Assembly (NCBI RefSeq): GCF_000171235.2
Contig: NZ_ABEA03000218.1
Coordinates: forward strand, 1 to 64,000
Reading direction: 5' to 3'
Length of the DNA stretch: 64,000 nt
DNA from: Geminisphaera colitermitum TAV2
GTDB taxonomy: Bacteria; Verrucomicrobiota; Verrucomicrobiia; Opitutales; Opitutaceae
In this document: one piece after another, positions 25,801 through 34,100 of the stretch
Numbering within the stretch: position 1 is the first letter of the stretch
How the letters are laid out: each line of letters begins with the position of its first letter
Notes under the pieces: generated by a model
What the model was told of the DNA's origin: nothing
The model's database searches: none
The model's input: only the letters and a program-made list of their open reading frames with translations
Translations under genes and position numbers: made by a program

Positions 25801-27833
25801 TATCGGGCAAGCAGGCTGGGCGCATCGGAAGGTTTTTTGGCAACGAAGTTTTCGAGAGCAGGCTCAAAATCAATCACGAGACCGGAGTATTGTTCGCCAA
25901 CAGAGCGGGAGCCTGCGTGGGCAATCAGGCGGGCGAGTTCGAGCCAGCGGCGTTTCTCACTGTCAACGGGCAGGCGGGAAATGAGGTAGTCGCGCAAACC
26001 ATAGTCGAAGAAGTCTCCAAGGTTTTCGATGCCGATTGATTCGCCTTTGTCGAATTTTCGTGCGCCAGCTTCAGGGTGTTCCGGATAGAAGAATGCGAGG
26101 TTGAGAATCGCAGCTTGAAGATTGGGAGAAGCAGTGCGCTGGCGGACGGCGAAAGTGGTGGCCGGAGGCGGGGATTGCGTGACAAAAGCAGCCGGGAACC
26201 CAGGTTTCGCCGTGGAGCCGGGGGGGGGGGTATTGATGACTGTGCCGTCGGGCCATGTGGCGAACAAGCGGGCAATGTCGGCGGGCTGCCAGGCGGCGGA
26301 AAGCGTTTGTTTTTTCCCCTCCAGAATTTTCCCGGAAACGGTGTCTCGCAGTGTCCAAATCACGGTGAGGGGACGACGCTGACCGGCGTTGCGGCTACTG
26401 TTGTCAGGGAGGGCGGATTCTTCGACGCGGCCACTGAGCACGGCCCGGCAAAAGAGACCAGGCGCTTGCTCCCAACCGTCGCCGATGCGATTGCCGTTGC
26501 CACTCATCCAATCGTATTCACGGCGCAGGCGTTGCAGGCGCTCCGGGAGACGGATGTCCAGGTCGGTGCGGGCGGACAGGGCGCTTGCCGCCACGGTGGA
26601 GAGTTTCACGGCGTCGGCGCGGGAGGCCTGCGTATCGGATGTTTGGTGACGGATTCCGGCAAACGCTACACCGCCTGCCGAATGCGTGTATGCTGAGGCG
26701 GCGGGGATGTTTTCCACGAGCGCGATTTCCATGTGGCGGCGCATCGCGGCGGCGAGCGGCGCCATGCCGAGCGCGTCGTAACAACGGGCCTCCCACTCGC
26801 GCGCCTCGACGAAGCGCCCGTTGAGTTGATAGGCGCGGGTAAACTCAACCGTGGCGTCAATAAAACGTCCGGCGTTGTAAAGCGCGAGGCCGTGATGAAA
26901 CGGTTCCAATGCCTCGACCTCAACGGTTGGCAAATAGGGCTGGGCGGGAGCGGTGTTGCCGCTTGCCTTTGCATCGCGGAGGAGGGGGAAAAGCCATTCG
27001 AGAACGGCGTCAATGAGGTGTTCGTCAGAGCTGGCAAAGGTGTGCGTGGCGAGGTTCGCGCCGTCGCGCACGCGCACCAAACGGGCTTCCACGCGGGATG
27101 CGGAAACGGCGGGCGTGAGTTCCAACCAGCAATCCACTCCGAGAAACGCAGCGGCGGGCGGGTTGGCGCGGAAACCGCGTTCGGCATCGGTACGTTCGAT
27201 GACGAGTTCCTGCGTGAGTGCACGATCGAGCACCGTCACGCCGTTGTCAGCCAGCGCGGCGCGCAGACGCGAGGCGATCATGAAGGTATGCGCCGTGTCG
27301 TATTCGGCGGCGGAAGGGGGAGGCTCGACGATGGCGAGGCGCAAGGTTGGAGGGGCGGTTTCGTCTCGCGTCGTTATCGTCGTGGTGAGGAGGACATCGG
27401 CGGCAGCCACGAGTGCGCTGACATCAGGGAGCGCCGCACCGGAGGCAGAGCGCGAGCCGAGCACGCGTCCGTCGGCGGCGGAGATGGTTTCGATCAGCCA
27501 GTGACCGGGCCGCACTTCACGGAAATGAAGGTAGATGCTCACTCCGCCAGGTGCGGTCATCATGCTGGAAGAGGAGGCGGCGGCGGAGTGAGCGGGCGGG
27601 ACGTTCGTATTTTCTACATGAATACGCTCATTCCAGAGGCGGGCGAGTTCGGCGCGTTCCACGATCCGGCAATCGTTACGATGACCGAGCGCGGCGGTGA
27701 GCAGCGCCTGCCATTCGTCGGCGCCCGCCTGTGCCGTCACGCTGATGGCAACGGGTGTGCTGCCGGCGGAAATGATGTGCGCCACGCCTAAAAACAGGGA
27801 AAGGAAAAGAGTGTGGCGAGTGTGGCGAAGCAT
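22815..27833 (-). CDS. Large exported protein: CsgG-like N-terminus, TPR region, two C-terminal alpha/beta-hydrolase domains
   Basis: A 1672-residue protein with signal peptide (LFLSLFLGVAHIISA). Residues ~30-320 repeat a CsgG-like pattern (IVERAELARLWNER, LRLAIVEPPPSAAEYDTA, VLDRALTQELVIERTDAE). TPR-like helices follow (~320-390, ALYNAGRFIDATVEFTRAY), then a long helical region. Hydrolase 1 (~1170-1385) has VLVLVPTLGTDALELL, GVTSGGGF and a likely catalytic DSGH. Hydrolase 2 (~1470-1660) has LLVWFGGGKG, GSSNGAHM with a canonical G-x-S-x-G, and DAGHGL. Domain 2 resembles polyhydroxybutyrate-depolymerase/esterase folds. Between them (~1391-1407) lies the peptide GAGVSPAVGASLATPVRG, encoded by a palindromic repeat. 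It is the last gene of the ECF-sigma cluster. Confidence 0.65.
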   Translation of the reverse strand: MLRHTRHTLFLSLFLGVAHIISAGSTPVAISVTAQAGADEWQALLTAALGHRNDCRIVERAELARLWNERIHVENTNVPPAHSAAASSSSMMTAPGGVSIYLHFREVRPGHWLIETISAADGRVLGSRSASGAALPDVSALVAAADVLLTTTITTRDETAPPTLRLAIVEPPPSAAEYDTAHTFMIASRLRAALADNGVTVLDRALTQELVIERTDAERGFRANPPAAAFLGVDCWLELTPAVSASRVEARLVRVRDGANLATHTFASSDEHLIDAVLEWLFPLLRDAKASGNTAPAQPYLPTVEVEALEPFHHGLALYNAGRFIDATVEFTRAYQLNGRFVEAREWEARCYDALGMAPLAAAMRRHMEIALVENIPAASAYTHSAGGVAFAGIRHQTSDTQASRADAVKLSTVAASALSARTDLDIRLPERLQRLRREYDWMSGNGNRIGDGWEQAPGLFCRAVLSGRVEESALPDNSSRNAGQRRPLTVIWTLRDTVSGKILEGKKQTLSAAWQPADIARLFATWPDGTVINTPPPGSTAKPGFPAAFVTQSPPPATTFAVRQRTASPNLQAAILNLAFFYPEHPEAGARKFDKGESIGIENLGDFFDYGLRDYLISRLPVDSEKRRWLELARLIAHAGSRSVGEQYSGLVIDFEPALENFVAKKPSDAPSLLARYNLLLDRQSRIPHAQLAAECEALLRDFDAVSPDTVVHHKWLRNMTESLRRLALIADGNASIEAWAEWNADHPIPRRARPAWGNSGSMYLIREDARYSSLNYTGLAPEEKIAEARALIAISGQPRGTKRIDRVILKHHPRSWCATLLLLKELREIGNADGLPVLYPFNQNAWVVDMRTVAAYIEDSLLHWLTRVRDANWINSIDWQITMFCARLNERALSEVITTDEFIAMRDRFASAIAAACARTGTTPKPRPLIVPWQTMTRDESDALLYDLTKGAHDWVLFSPAALYHEQARLARASLGADGIFDPKPWWDFMRKWNVYRFFTAAERARILREHTPDVLRSFADKDPDNTTATRLYEHALGLFMGEEYEAAESVFQRLERIDRRMPYGKAIESIKANIHFRRAQLMRIQNRIPEAIAEAHRGLEICRETDAWLISTRYDWKYSRDSLAGPLLRLLRDMCFDPARAVLPERTGVVTVPTPNGDNPRLHVFYRTPPEGETRTPRRVLVLVPTLGTDALELLRHGSEWTRFADEHGLVLVVPEFYRGDVQWRMASRFSSAHYAQVWSGKAFLSALDEIGRSVPIERGNLLLHGVTSGGGFAVSFAAWRPDLVAAVSVNNGNHHMPVYPMPGLPPMRDWRSVRFFVGASEADNFTSGGFPSRYDSAVVFATRLRGAGVEVEWRSYPDSGHRPTREMEDATRAFLARQLNRIGSGNESGAGVSPAVGASLATPVRGFILPPPSVTNTSAIALEAAAPSHPRPVPLPAPVPGKTLTLEFPGLPPMHDNLPAACEVHVPASYDPANPAKPLPLLVWFGGGKGSHRVGGARGLVDFDKWVVVALPYPGGVSPRSLAKGVEIDGHWNYARQMLARVREVLPGTVRGPRIVAGSSNGAHMIGCGLDRVWPDFVNGFDAFVLHEGGSSPLETYRGATDRLLLVVWGEKSTALEWQTGFNRKLRSARPKATYKSIPDAGHGLTDTGREVIREWIRWTASNLILPK
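23613..23659. repeat. Composite palindromic repeat inside the 1672-residue gene
   Basis: GGGCGTCGCAAGCGACGCCC (23613-23632) joins a family C arm (23638-23659). Together they are read through in frame as a Gly/Ala/Val/Pro-rich peptide. The same two-part unit occurs outside genes at 10267-10313. Confidence 0.75.
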
Positions 27834-27855
27834 TGATGATTGGGAAAATGGGAGA

Positions 27856-27946
27856 GGGGGGGGGGGGGGAAGGGACTGGTAGTAAAAGTGGCGCGGGCGT
27901 CTCGCCCGCTGGTGTTATTCGGAAGCGGGCGGGACGCCCGCGCCAC
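27856..27946. repeat. G14 tract and complete family C hairpin between two genes
   Basis: G14 (27856-27869) lies just upstream of the 1672-residue gene start (on its leader). A full family C hairpin follows: GTGGCGCGGGCGTCTCGCCCGC at 27888-27909 pairs with its complement ending at 27946. The hairpin sits three bases beyond the CsgG-like stop codon and may attenuate transcription between the two genes. Confidence 0.7.
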
Positions 27947-27949
27947 GGA

Positions 27950-28948
27950 TCAACGCGCTTGCCCGGCCAAGGTGGGGAGGATGCGGTCGAGGAGTTTTAA
28001 GGCGGCGTTTTCCAGCGCCTTTTTCCCGGCAACGTGTTCGGCGATGTCGATGGCAACGTCCATCTGGCGGTCGGCGAGGAGGAGTTTTCCGGTGGCGTCC
28101 TTGACCGTGATTTCCACGCGGGAACGACAGGAAACAAGATTGCCGCGGCGCATGCCGAGTTCGCTGAAGGCTTCGCCAGTAATAATGATGGCGCGGGCAC
28201 GTTCGGTTTCAGGCGCATCGGCAGTGAGGACGTTGATGCCGAGTTGTTGGAGTGTGCGCTGGATTTCGGTTTGCGCCGCCGGATCGATGACTGGTCGGGC
28301 AAGGTGTTGCTCGGCAATGCTCACGTAAACGGGCGGGAGTTTTGCCGGGTCGCCAGCGGCGGAACCGAGGAGTTTTTTGTAGCGGGCAAGGCGGGCGTCG
28401 GGGGTCTCGACTTGCGCGATGAGGGTGTCGGCGCGGGTGGTCGTGACTTTCACGATTTTTTCCGCGAGCGCAGTGACGGCGGTCTCGATGTCGGCAAAGT
28501 TTTTGGCGGTGGCCATCTCGCCATAAACACGGCCGGTCTCGGCACTCATGATTTTGGCGACGGTGTAAACCTTGCCGCTGGTCTCGAAGACACGTCCCGT
28601 GACGAGGACTTTGGCGCCGATAAGTGCACCGACTTTGGCAACGGTATCCGGAGATACAGTACCGGAGAGACCGAGTTCTTGTTCGCCGAGGATTTTGTCG
28701 GCTTCCTGGCGCTCGACTAAAAACACGTCGGGCGAAGCCGAGAGGTGCGCGGCGAGAAGTGTGGCGACTTCTGCACCTTTTTTCTCAAGCGAGCGGTCGG
28801 TGGTCTGGAAATCAAACACTGCCATCGGCAATGGTGTGGAGGGGGGTGGGGGGGGGAGGGAGTCAGTGGCAGCGAGGGCCGGGATGTTGGATGCCGCGCA
28901 TAGGATGAATGCGAGGGCAATGGGGTGGAGGTGGCGGGTTGTTTTCAT
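27950..28948 (-). CDS. CsgG-like exported protein
   Basis: A 332-residue protein with signal peptide (HPIALAFILCAASNIPALA) and a Pro-rich spacer from a G6-T-G9 tract. The mature part, PMAVFDFQTTDRSLEKKGAEVATLLAAHLSASPDVFLVERQEADKIL..., is the start of the CsgG/FlgO/LpoB-type fold; AKVLVTGRVFETSGKVYTVAKIM continues it. Family members form outer-membrane secretion rings or activate envelope enzymes. No lipobox cysteine is present, so it is probably periplasmic. Start at 28948 gives the signal peptide; the longer open frame has none. It lies between a hypothetical exported gene and the giant hydrolase gene in one direction. Confidence 0.75.
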   Translation of the reverse strand: MKTTRHLHPIALAFILCAASNIPALAATDSLPPPPPSTPLPMAVFDFQTTDRSLEKKGAEVATLLAAHLSASPDVFLVERQEADKILGEQELGLSGTVSPDTVAKVGALIGAKVLVTGRVFETSGKVYTVAKIMSAETGRVYGEMATAKNFADIETAVTALAEKIVKVTTTRADTLIAQVETPDARLARYKKLLGSAAGDPAKLPPVYVSIAEQHLARPVIDPAAQTEIQRTLQQLGINVLTADAPETERARAIIITGEAFSELGMRRGNLVSCRSRVEITVKDATGKLLLADRQMDVAIDIAEHVAGKKALENAALKLLDRILPTLAGQAR

Positions 28949-29006
28949 GATGTGTGATGCGGTTGATGTGAGAGGGCTGATGTTGGCAAAAAACTGGTCG
29001 TCGTTG

Positions 29007-29903
29007 TTATTTGGATACATCGACGGCAAGCACAGGGCGGACGGCCTCGGTGATGAGGTGAAGCATGGTTTCCTGCGCCTGTGGGTTGTTTGCGAGTTGG
29101 GGAAGGAGCGGAAGCGTGACCTTGGTGAAGACGCCTCCGGGAGTGGTGGTGGAATAAACGCCGGGGAAAAAATCAGGCACTGTGGCAGCGGCAAATAAGA
29201 GCCAGTGTCCTTCGCCAAAAGCGGGAAAAGTGTCCCGCGTGGACTTGGCGGGGAGGTGCCCCAAGTGGAGAACGCTGGCGGAGGGTGCGTCCACATCCAG
29301 TGAGTTGTGGCCGTCCTCAAATGGAATGTCGCAGGCAGCAAGGAACGCGCGCAGTGGAGCGAGGGTTTCGGTATCGCCAACAAGGAGAATGGCGGGGAGG
29401 GATGTCGGGTTGCTCGTCTGGTATTGGCGAATCGCGTCAGCCAGCGGACGCGCTTTTTCCCGGAGCGGGATATTGGGATAAACGCGGAATCGCAGGTCGC
29501 CGAGGCGGGTCGCGGTTTTCTGATCTTTGGACGGGTTGTGAAAGGAAAACAAAAGGGATGTGATGCTTTTCACGTCGGGCATCTGGACTCGCAGGATGTC
29601 GGTTCCGGGATCGAGAAGTTTGTCCAGTGTGGTGTCGTCTTTGAGGCGGGCCGCAATTTTTGGGGATAGTTGGAAAACTTTAACGACGATCTTTGTGCGG
29701 TCGATGTCGGCAGGGATGTGAAGATCGACGGCAACACTTTGCCCGCCAAGGGCAGCGAAACTGGGCGGCGTGGCAGGTTCGTCGTGAAGGCCAAGCGGGA
29801 TGATGCGTCGTTCGTTTTCCTGCTCCGCGCCGGTTGCCGATCCGACGAATGCGGCAAGCAGCAGCAAAAGGAAAGCGGCGCGTGGAAAGGTTGCGTTGTT
29901 CAT
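29007..29903 (-). CDS. Exported protein of unknown function in the ECF-sigma cluster
   Basis: A 298-residue protein with signal peptide (AAFLLLLLAAFVGSATGA). The rest is mixed alpha/beta without a motif I recognise: a beta-rich part (SVAVDLHIPADIDRTKIVVKVFQLS), then LPAILLVGDTETLAPLRAFLAACDIPF, and a C-terminal helix. The start codon (29901-29903) overlaps the end of the upstream frame-broken gene (29900) in ATGA fashion, which supports both that gene's end and translational coupling. Probably periplasmic; function unknown. Confidence 0.7.
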   Translation of the reverse strand: MNNATFPRAAFLLLLLAAFVGSATGAEQENERRIIPLGLHDEPATPPSFAALGGQSVAVDLHIPADIDRTKIVVKVFQLSPKIAARLKDDTTLDKLLDPGTDILRVQMPDVKSITSLLFSFHNPSKDQKTATRLGDLRFRVYPNIPLREKARPLADAIRQYQTSNPTSLPAILLVGDTETLAPLRAFLAACDIPFEDGHNSLDVDAPSASVLHLGHLPAKSTRDTFPAFGEGHWLLFAAATVPDFFPGVYSTTTPGGVFTKVTLPLLPQLANNPQAQETMLHLITEAVRPVLAVDVSK

Positions 29904-30632
29904 AGCATGGAAGCGGTGCTTGTGTTGAGCGGAGAGGCGTGAATCTCGTAGCCGGCGAGGTGCGCGGGATACGCGGGACTCCAGAGGAAATCTTTGCCGA
30001 CAAGTATGATGTCGCCTTCGCCAGTGAGGAGAGCGTCAAAGGCGAGCGTGGCTCCGTCTTCGAGTTCGATGCGAATGGTGCGTCCGCTGTAACTGAGGAT
30101 GCGGAGGCGTTGTCCGTTATCAGTGCGTTCGAGTTGCACGATGATGGGTTGGGTAATGGCAGCGGGGGGGGGGGGGGGGGAGCGGTGGGAATGAGGTCGA
30201 TTTGAAATGTGCCATTGCGTTCGACCACGGCGTTGAGCTGGCCGGGGAAAAGACGGGCAATTTGCGCGAGCGTTTCGCCGTCGCCGGTGGCAGCGGTGGT
30301 GGTGACGATGGCGGGAGTGGCAGGCGCGGCGGTTTTTGGTTGTCGTGACAATCCGAATACGCCCAGCAGGAGAGGCAGCACGGCGGCGACCGCGGCGGAG
30401 GAGCCAAGCATCACGGGCATCCAGCGTTGAAACCAGGAGGGACGACGCGGGACGAAAGGCGTTGTCGTGCCGCGCGTGCGCGAGTGTGAGTGCGCGGATG
30501 CGTGTGAATGTGAATGCGAATGCGAATGCGCGCACTGGTGGAGCGCGGCGGCGAGAGCATGGTCGCGGACGTCGGGGGCAGGCGGGGGGGGGGGAGTGCG
30601 GCGAGATGTTTTTTCAGGTCAGAGTCGTTCAT
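29900..30632 (-). CDS. Membrane protein in anti-sigma position; frame broken at two homopolymer tracts
   Basis: ATG at 30632 (MNDSDLKKHLAAL) overlaps the sigma-factor gene by 14 bases. The frame then meets G11 (30584-30594). Adding one base there opens DVRDHALAAALHQ, a His-Ser repeat, and a transmembrane segment (MPVMLGSSAAVAAVLPLLLGVFGL). A second break at G17 (30164-30180), again cured by one added base, opens ITQPIIVQLERTDNGQRLRILSYSG...HASPLNTSTASML ending at 29900. The repaired product is ~245 residues: short cytoplasmic part, one membrane pass, beta-rich external domain. Position and topology suggest an anti-sigma factor; no zinc motif is visible. As sequenced, no frame gives the whole protein. 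Confidence 0.6.
30164..30180. repeat. 17-base G tract at a frame break
   Basis: Second frame break of the anti-sigma-like gene. Eighteen or fifteen bases would restore the frame between the ...DLIPTAPPPPPP part and the ITQPIIVQLERTDNG part. Confidence 0.8.
30481..30534. repeat. Hexamer microsatellite encoding a His-Ser repeat
   Basis: Degenerate repeats of GAATGC/GAATGT. In the repaired frame of the anti-sigma-like gene they encode alternating His and Ser (HSHSHSHSHASAHSHS). In the other minus-strand frames they would give Arg-Ile/His-Thr or Ala-Phe runs. Confidence 0.65.
30584..30594. repeat. 11-base G tract at a frame break
   Basis: First frame break of the anti-sigma-like gene, 13 codons after its start. 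Twelve or nine bases would join MNDSDLKKHLAALPPP to DVRDHALAAALHQ. Confidence 0.8.
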
Positions 30633-31272
30633 GGCGGAGGGCGTGTTTGAGTTTTCGTTTCGCGCAAAAAATCCGCCACGAGACGGTGGACTCTGCGCAA
30701 CCGAGGACGCGGGCGGCTTCGGCGTGGTTCATGTTTTCATAATAAACGAGTGCGACGGCTTCGCGGAGAGCAGGAGCAAGCGCAGTCAGGGCATCGCGCA
30801 CGGCGGAGTGGTGGCGGGTGGACGGATCGGAGTCGGCGAGGGAAGAGGTCGCGGTGTTTTCCGTGTCCGCAAGCACGGCGATGTCAGCGGAAAGGCGGGC
30901 TTGGCGGGCGTGTTGACGGCGGCGGTCGCGGGTTTTGTTGAGGGCGATGGAGTGGAGCCAGTTTTTGAAAGAGGCTTGGTGTCGGTAGCCGGGCAGGGAA
31001 ATGGCGGCTTGGATGAAAGTGTCTTGCGCGATGTCGGCGGCTTCGGCGGGGCAAAACGTGAGGCGCCAGGCAAAGGCGTGGATGGCGGCGTAATAACGGT
31101 TGAACAAAACGGTAAAGGCGTCGCTCGATCCACGCGCGGCGCGGGTGGCGAGGTTCGCATCGGATGCCTGATCATCATTGGGCGGGGCCGCAGCCGGTGC
31201 GCCAGCGGTTGCACCAGAGGGAGCACTGGTTGCGGCAGTGGCGGAGGGAGTTTCGAGGGAGGCAACGTTCAT
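30619..31272 (-). CDS. ECF-family RNA polymerase sigma factor
   Basis: A 217-residue sigma-70-type factor. After a disordered Ala/Pro-rich leader, region 2 runs from DAFTVLFNRYYAAIHAFAWRL through AADIAQDTFIQAA near residues 50-100. Region 4, LREAVALVYYENMNHAEAARVLGCAESTVSWRIFCAKRKLKHAL, ends the protein. Absence of regions 1 and 3 makes it an extracytoplasmic-function factor. It probably heads a cluster with a membrane partner and three or more exported proteins, so envelope sensing is inferred. The leader of ~40 residues is longer than usual. Confidence 0.92.
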   Translation of the reverse strand: MNVASLETPSATAATSAPSGATAGAPAAAPPNDDQASDANLATRAARGSSDAFTVLFNRYYAAIHAFAWRLTFCPAEAADIAQDTFIQAAISLPGYRHQASFKNWLHSIALNKTRDRRRQHARQARLSADIAVLADTENTATSSLADSDPSTRHHSAVRDALTALAPALREAVALVYYENMNHAEAARVLGCAESTVSWRIFCAKRKLKHALRHERL

Positions 31273-31364
31273 TTCATGTCGATCTGCCCATTATGACGTA
31301 TTTCACATCGAAATCCTTGGTTTTATTTTTCGAGCGCCACATGCCACATAAAAATCGGCACCGG

Positions 31365-34100
31365 TCACCGGGCTGCCTTGTAGTCGCCGATCTCCACGCC
31401 GAAAAGATTCGAGTGCACAGCCGGAGTCACGACCTCGCGGTAGCCGCCATCGCGCCAGACGATCAGCGGCAGCGGCACCCCAAAATCCAGATCGCGCAGC
31501 ATGATGTATGACTTGTACCCGGTCACTCGATACCCGCGCACCGCCACCACGATGTCGCTTTGTTCCAGTCCCGAACTGCGCAGCAGCTTGCTGGTTCCGA
31601 GAAAACGCATCCCGGTCTCCGGCGGACCGCGCAGGTCGCCCAGCGAGACCTTGTGACGACCCTGCGGTAGTTCCTCGCGGAGACGCTTTGCGTAGGGTCT
31701 CGTCAACGGAGTCGCCCCCGCCTTCACCTCGATGCGATGCACCGCCGCGAGCAGCACCTCGGGTGCATCGTAACGTTCCGCCAGCCGCTCATAAAACATC
31801 AGGGCCTCTTTATAATTACCCCGCCGCTCCAACAGCCATCCTTGCGCAAACAAGCCCCGATGCGACCAAGTTTGCCCCGCTTGTTTTGCCAGAGCGGCGG
31901 CCTGCGCCGGACGGCCCGTATCCTCAAACCGGTTAACCATCCAGAGCGAATGGTTGGCCGCCTGCACCGATCCGGGATTGACCGCAAAAGCCTTCAAATA
32001 AGTTTCCTCCGCCTTTGCGGCGTCGCCCTGCTCCACCCAATAGTCGGCCAGCTTGTAGAGATTGTGCGGATCGATCTGCGCCGCTTTTTCCAGCCACACG
32101 AGCTGCGAGCCGGGCGTCCCCGCGCTCATTTTTGCCAGCCGCTCCGACGCGTTGGCATCGTAAGCGAGCACGGGCGCATAAAGTTCCTCCGCGGCCTCGG
32201 CCGGCACCTTGTCCTTGAATCTAAAATACAATACGCGTCGCACGATTCCGATATCGTAGGGCGCGCGTTCCAGCAGAGAATCCAGCACCGCCGCCTGATC
32301 CCGCCGATGATCGAGCGCGTAATAGGCATACGTCGGCTGCGGATCATAGGCCGTGCCGGGCAACGGAGAGTGTCGGCGCCAGGCGGCGATGTCGTCCGCC
32401 GGCATGAAATCGTGGAGCGGCATCTTGCGCACTTGATAACGCACCAGACTCCAGAAGGCCGGGGGCACCAGTTCGGGCGCGGCCTGCATTTTGGCGATCA
32501 CGTCCCGCTGCGCCTTATCAAGCCCAGCCTGATCCACCGCGTTCTCGCGCTGGGCAAATGAATACAGACGCAAGCGGCCAAATTTTTGATCGGCCTGCCC
32601 GCGGTATTCACGGGCGTAGTCAGGCACGCTCCATTGGTTCATCAAAAACCGGTGATCGCCCCTGATCGTATGACACAGATGACGCTGCAACTGATCCGCC
32701 CACAAACCCCAGTCAATGATCCGCACCGAGACTCCGCCCCCGTCCCTGCCGCTGGGCGCCAGCAACTGGCCGGGCGTGACGTTGAGCGCGGCGATCCACG
32801 CATCATCGTCGATCGCCTTAGCCTTGCCGGGCGTGCCGCGTCCGCCAGCACCGCCGCCTGTCCCCGATTCCTCCGCCCCGCGGACAGAGAGGCCGTAAAC
32901 GGTCTTGATTTCCCGCTCCTCAATCGTGAGGCCGAGTTCCAGCAGGATGTGCCCCGTGCCCACGCTGGTGCCCTGTCCGCGCACGATGCGAAACCAGTCG
33001 GGCATCGTTTTCCACCGTTCGGGAAATTCCTCCCACGCGGCCCATGCGCGTTTGCCATCCACACGCTGCGCGTAGGCGCGGTAACGCTCGCGGCGCTCCA
33101 GCAAAAACTCCGCGGTTCCGGCCGGTGGAGCGATGCGGTAGTCGCCCGTGATGCGAGTTTGCAAAGCGCGTTTCCAGCCCGCCCAAGCCAGCCCCTCCGT
33201 TACATCGATCCGGTCGAGCATGACGAGCGCGCGCCGCTGGTCATTAAACAATGTGACGAGCGCAGCCCGGGCGAAATAGTGCGCCTCGCTCGCCCGCGTC
33301 GCTTCATCGCCGAGCACCTCGGCCAGCGTGATCTGGGCGGCCATTCGGTTGAGCGCGGTGGTGATCGAGGTAAACTCCCCCGCCGCATCGCGCAACGCGA
33401 AGACCGCCAGCAGCAACGCGGCACGATCGTGCGTTGAAGGCATGCGCAAGTCGTCTTCCATTTGTGAGGAAATCAACCGGTTGATACGTTCGATGCCCGG
33501 GCCGTCCGCCTCCGCCAGCGCTTTGGCAAAAGCCGTGTCCGCACGCGCATCGACCGGCGGCGCCGGCACGCCCGCATCCGTATTCGGAAGCACGACATTC
33601 AGGTGCCGGGCCAGTTCACGCGCCATCGGCGCATAGACATCCGCATCCCATATCGCCCCTGTGATCGAAAGCGCGCCACTCCACGCTCCGGGGCCGTCGG
33701 CCAGCGCGGGCGTGACTGTCACATCATAGGTCAAATCCGCTCCGCCTGCCTCGTCCGTCCTGTCAGCCCGGCGCTCACGCGCGCTGACGGAAACCGGGAC
33801 AAATGCAGGACGCCCGGACTCCCCTCCTCGCAACGCCGCCAGCGTTGATGCGATTTCTCCGACCACACTTTCGACAACAAACTGACTTTCATTTTGCCAC
33901 CGCCAGTCCGCTCTCCGAATCGGGACATGTCTGGCATCCGTCTTGGGCAATACCGCCTCCGCTCGCGTCGATGGATTATCGGCATCCATCCGATTTCGAG
34001 CAAGGAGCGCCTCCTTCTCGCAACCGGTGGCAATCAGCAGCCACACCGCAAAACCACATGGCCAGAAACAACGAGAAAACGGGAAACGGGATTTTTTCAT
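31365..34100 (-). CDS. Large lipoprotein with TPR region and PDZ-like end
   Basis: A 911-residue protein with a signal peptide ending in LLIATGC (Cys27), a probable lipoprotein site. The N-terminal ~170 residues are beta-rich (ADLTYDVTVTPAL, WSGALSITGAIWDADVYAPMAREL). A long helical region follows. Around 640-800 the sequence has TPR features (WLEKAAQIDPHNLYKLADYWVEQGDAAKAEETYLKAFAVNPG). The last ~80 residues (GMRFLGTSKLLRSSGLEQSDIVVAVRGYRVTG) look PDZ-like. Function unknown. It lies 93 bases upstream of the sigma gene on the same strand and may belong to the same envelope cluster. Confidence 0.7.
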   Translation of the reverse strand: MKKSRFPFSRCFWPCGFAVWLLIATGCEKEALLARNRMDADNPSTRAEAVLPKTDARHVPIRRADWRWQNESQFVVESVVGEIASTLAALRGGESGRPAFVPVSVSARERRADRTDEAGGADLTYDVTVTPALADGPGAWSGALSITGAIWDADVYAPMARELARHLNVVLPNTDAGVPAPPVDARADTAFAKALAEADGPGIERINRLISSQMEDDLRMPSTHDRAALLLAVFALRDAAGEFTSITTALNRMAAQITLAEVLGDEATRASEAHYFARAALVTLFNDQRRALVMLDRIDVTEGLAWAGWKRALQTRITGDYRIAPPAGTAEFLLERRERYRAYAQRVDGKRAWAAWEEFPERWKTMPDWFRIVRGQGTSVGTGHILLELGLTIEEREIKTVYGLSVRGAEESGTGGGAGGRGTPGKAKAIDDDAWIAALNVTPGQLLAPSGRDGGGVSVRIIDWGLWADQLQRHLCHTIRGDHRFLMNQWSVPDYAREYRGQADQKFGRLRLYSFAQRENAVDQAGLDKAQRDVIAKMQAAPELVPPAFWSLVRYQVRKMPLHDFMPADDIAAWRRHSPLPGTAYDPQPTYAYYALDHRRDQAAVLDSLLERAPYDIGIVRRVLYFRFKDKVPAEAAEELYAPVLAYDANASERLAKMSAGTPGSQLVWLEKAAQIDPHNLYKLADYWVEQGDAAKAEETYLKAFAVNPGSVQAANHSLWMVNRFEDTGRPAQAAALAKQAGQTWSHRGLFAQGWLLERRGNYKEALMFYERLAERYDAPEVLLAAVHRIEVKAGATPLTRPYAKRLREELPQGRHKVSLGDLRGPPETGMRFLGTSKLLRSSGLEQSDIVVAVRGYRVTGYKSYIMLRDLDFGVPLPLIVWRDGGYREVVTPAVHSNLFGVEIGDYKAAR

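Noticed and set aside
30514-31296. Plus-strand frame over the sigma gene
   Set aside because: Antisense shadow of an ECF sigma factor with clear region 2 and region 4.
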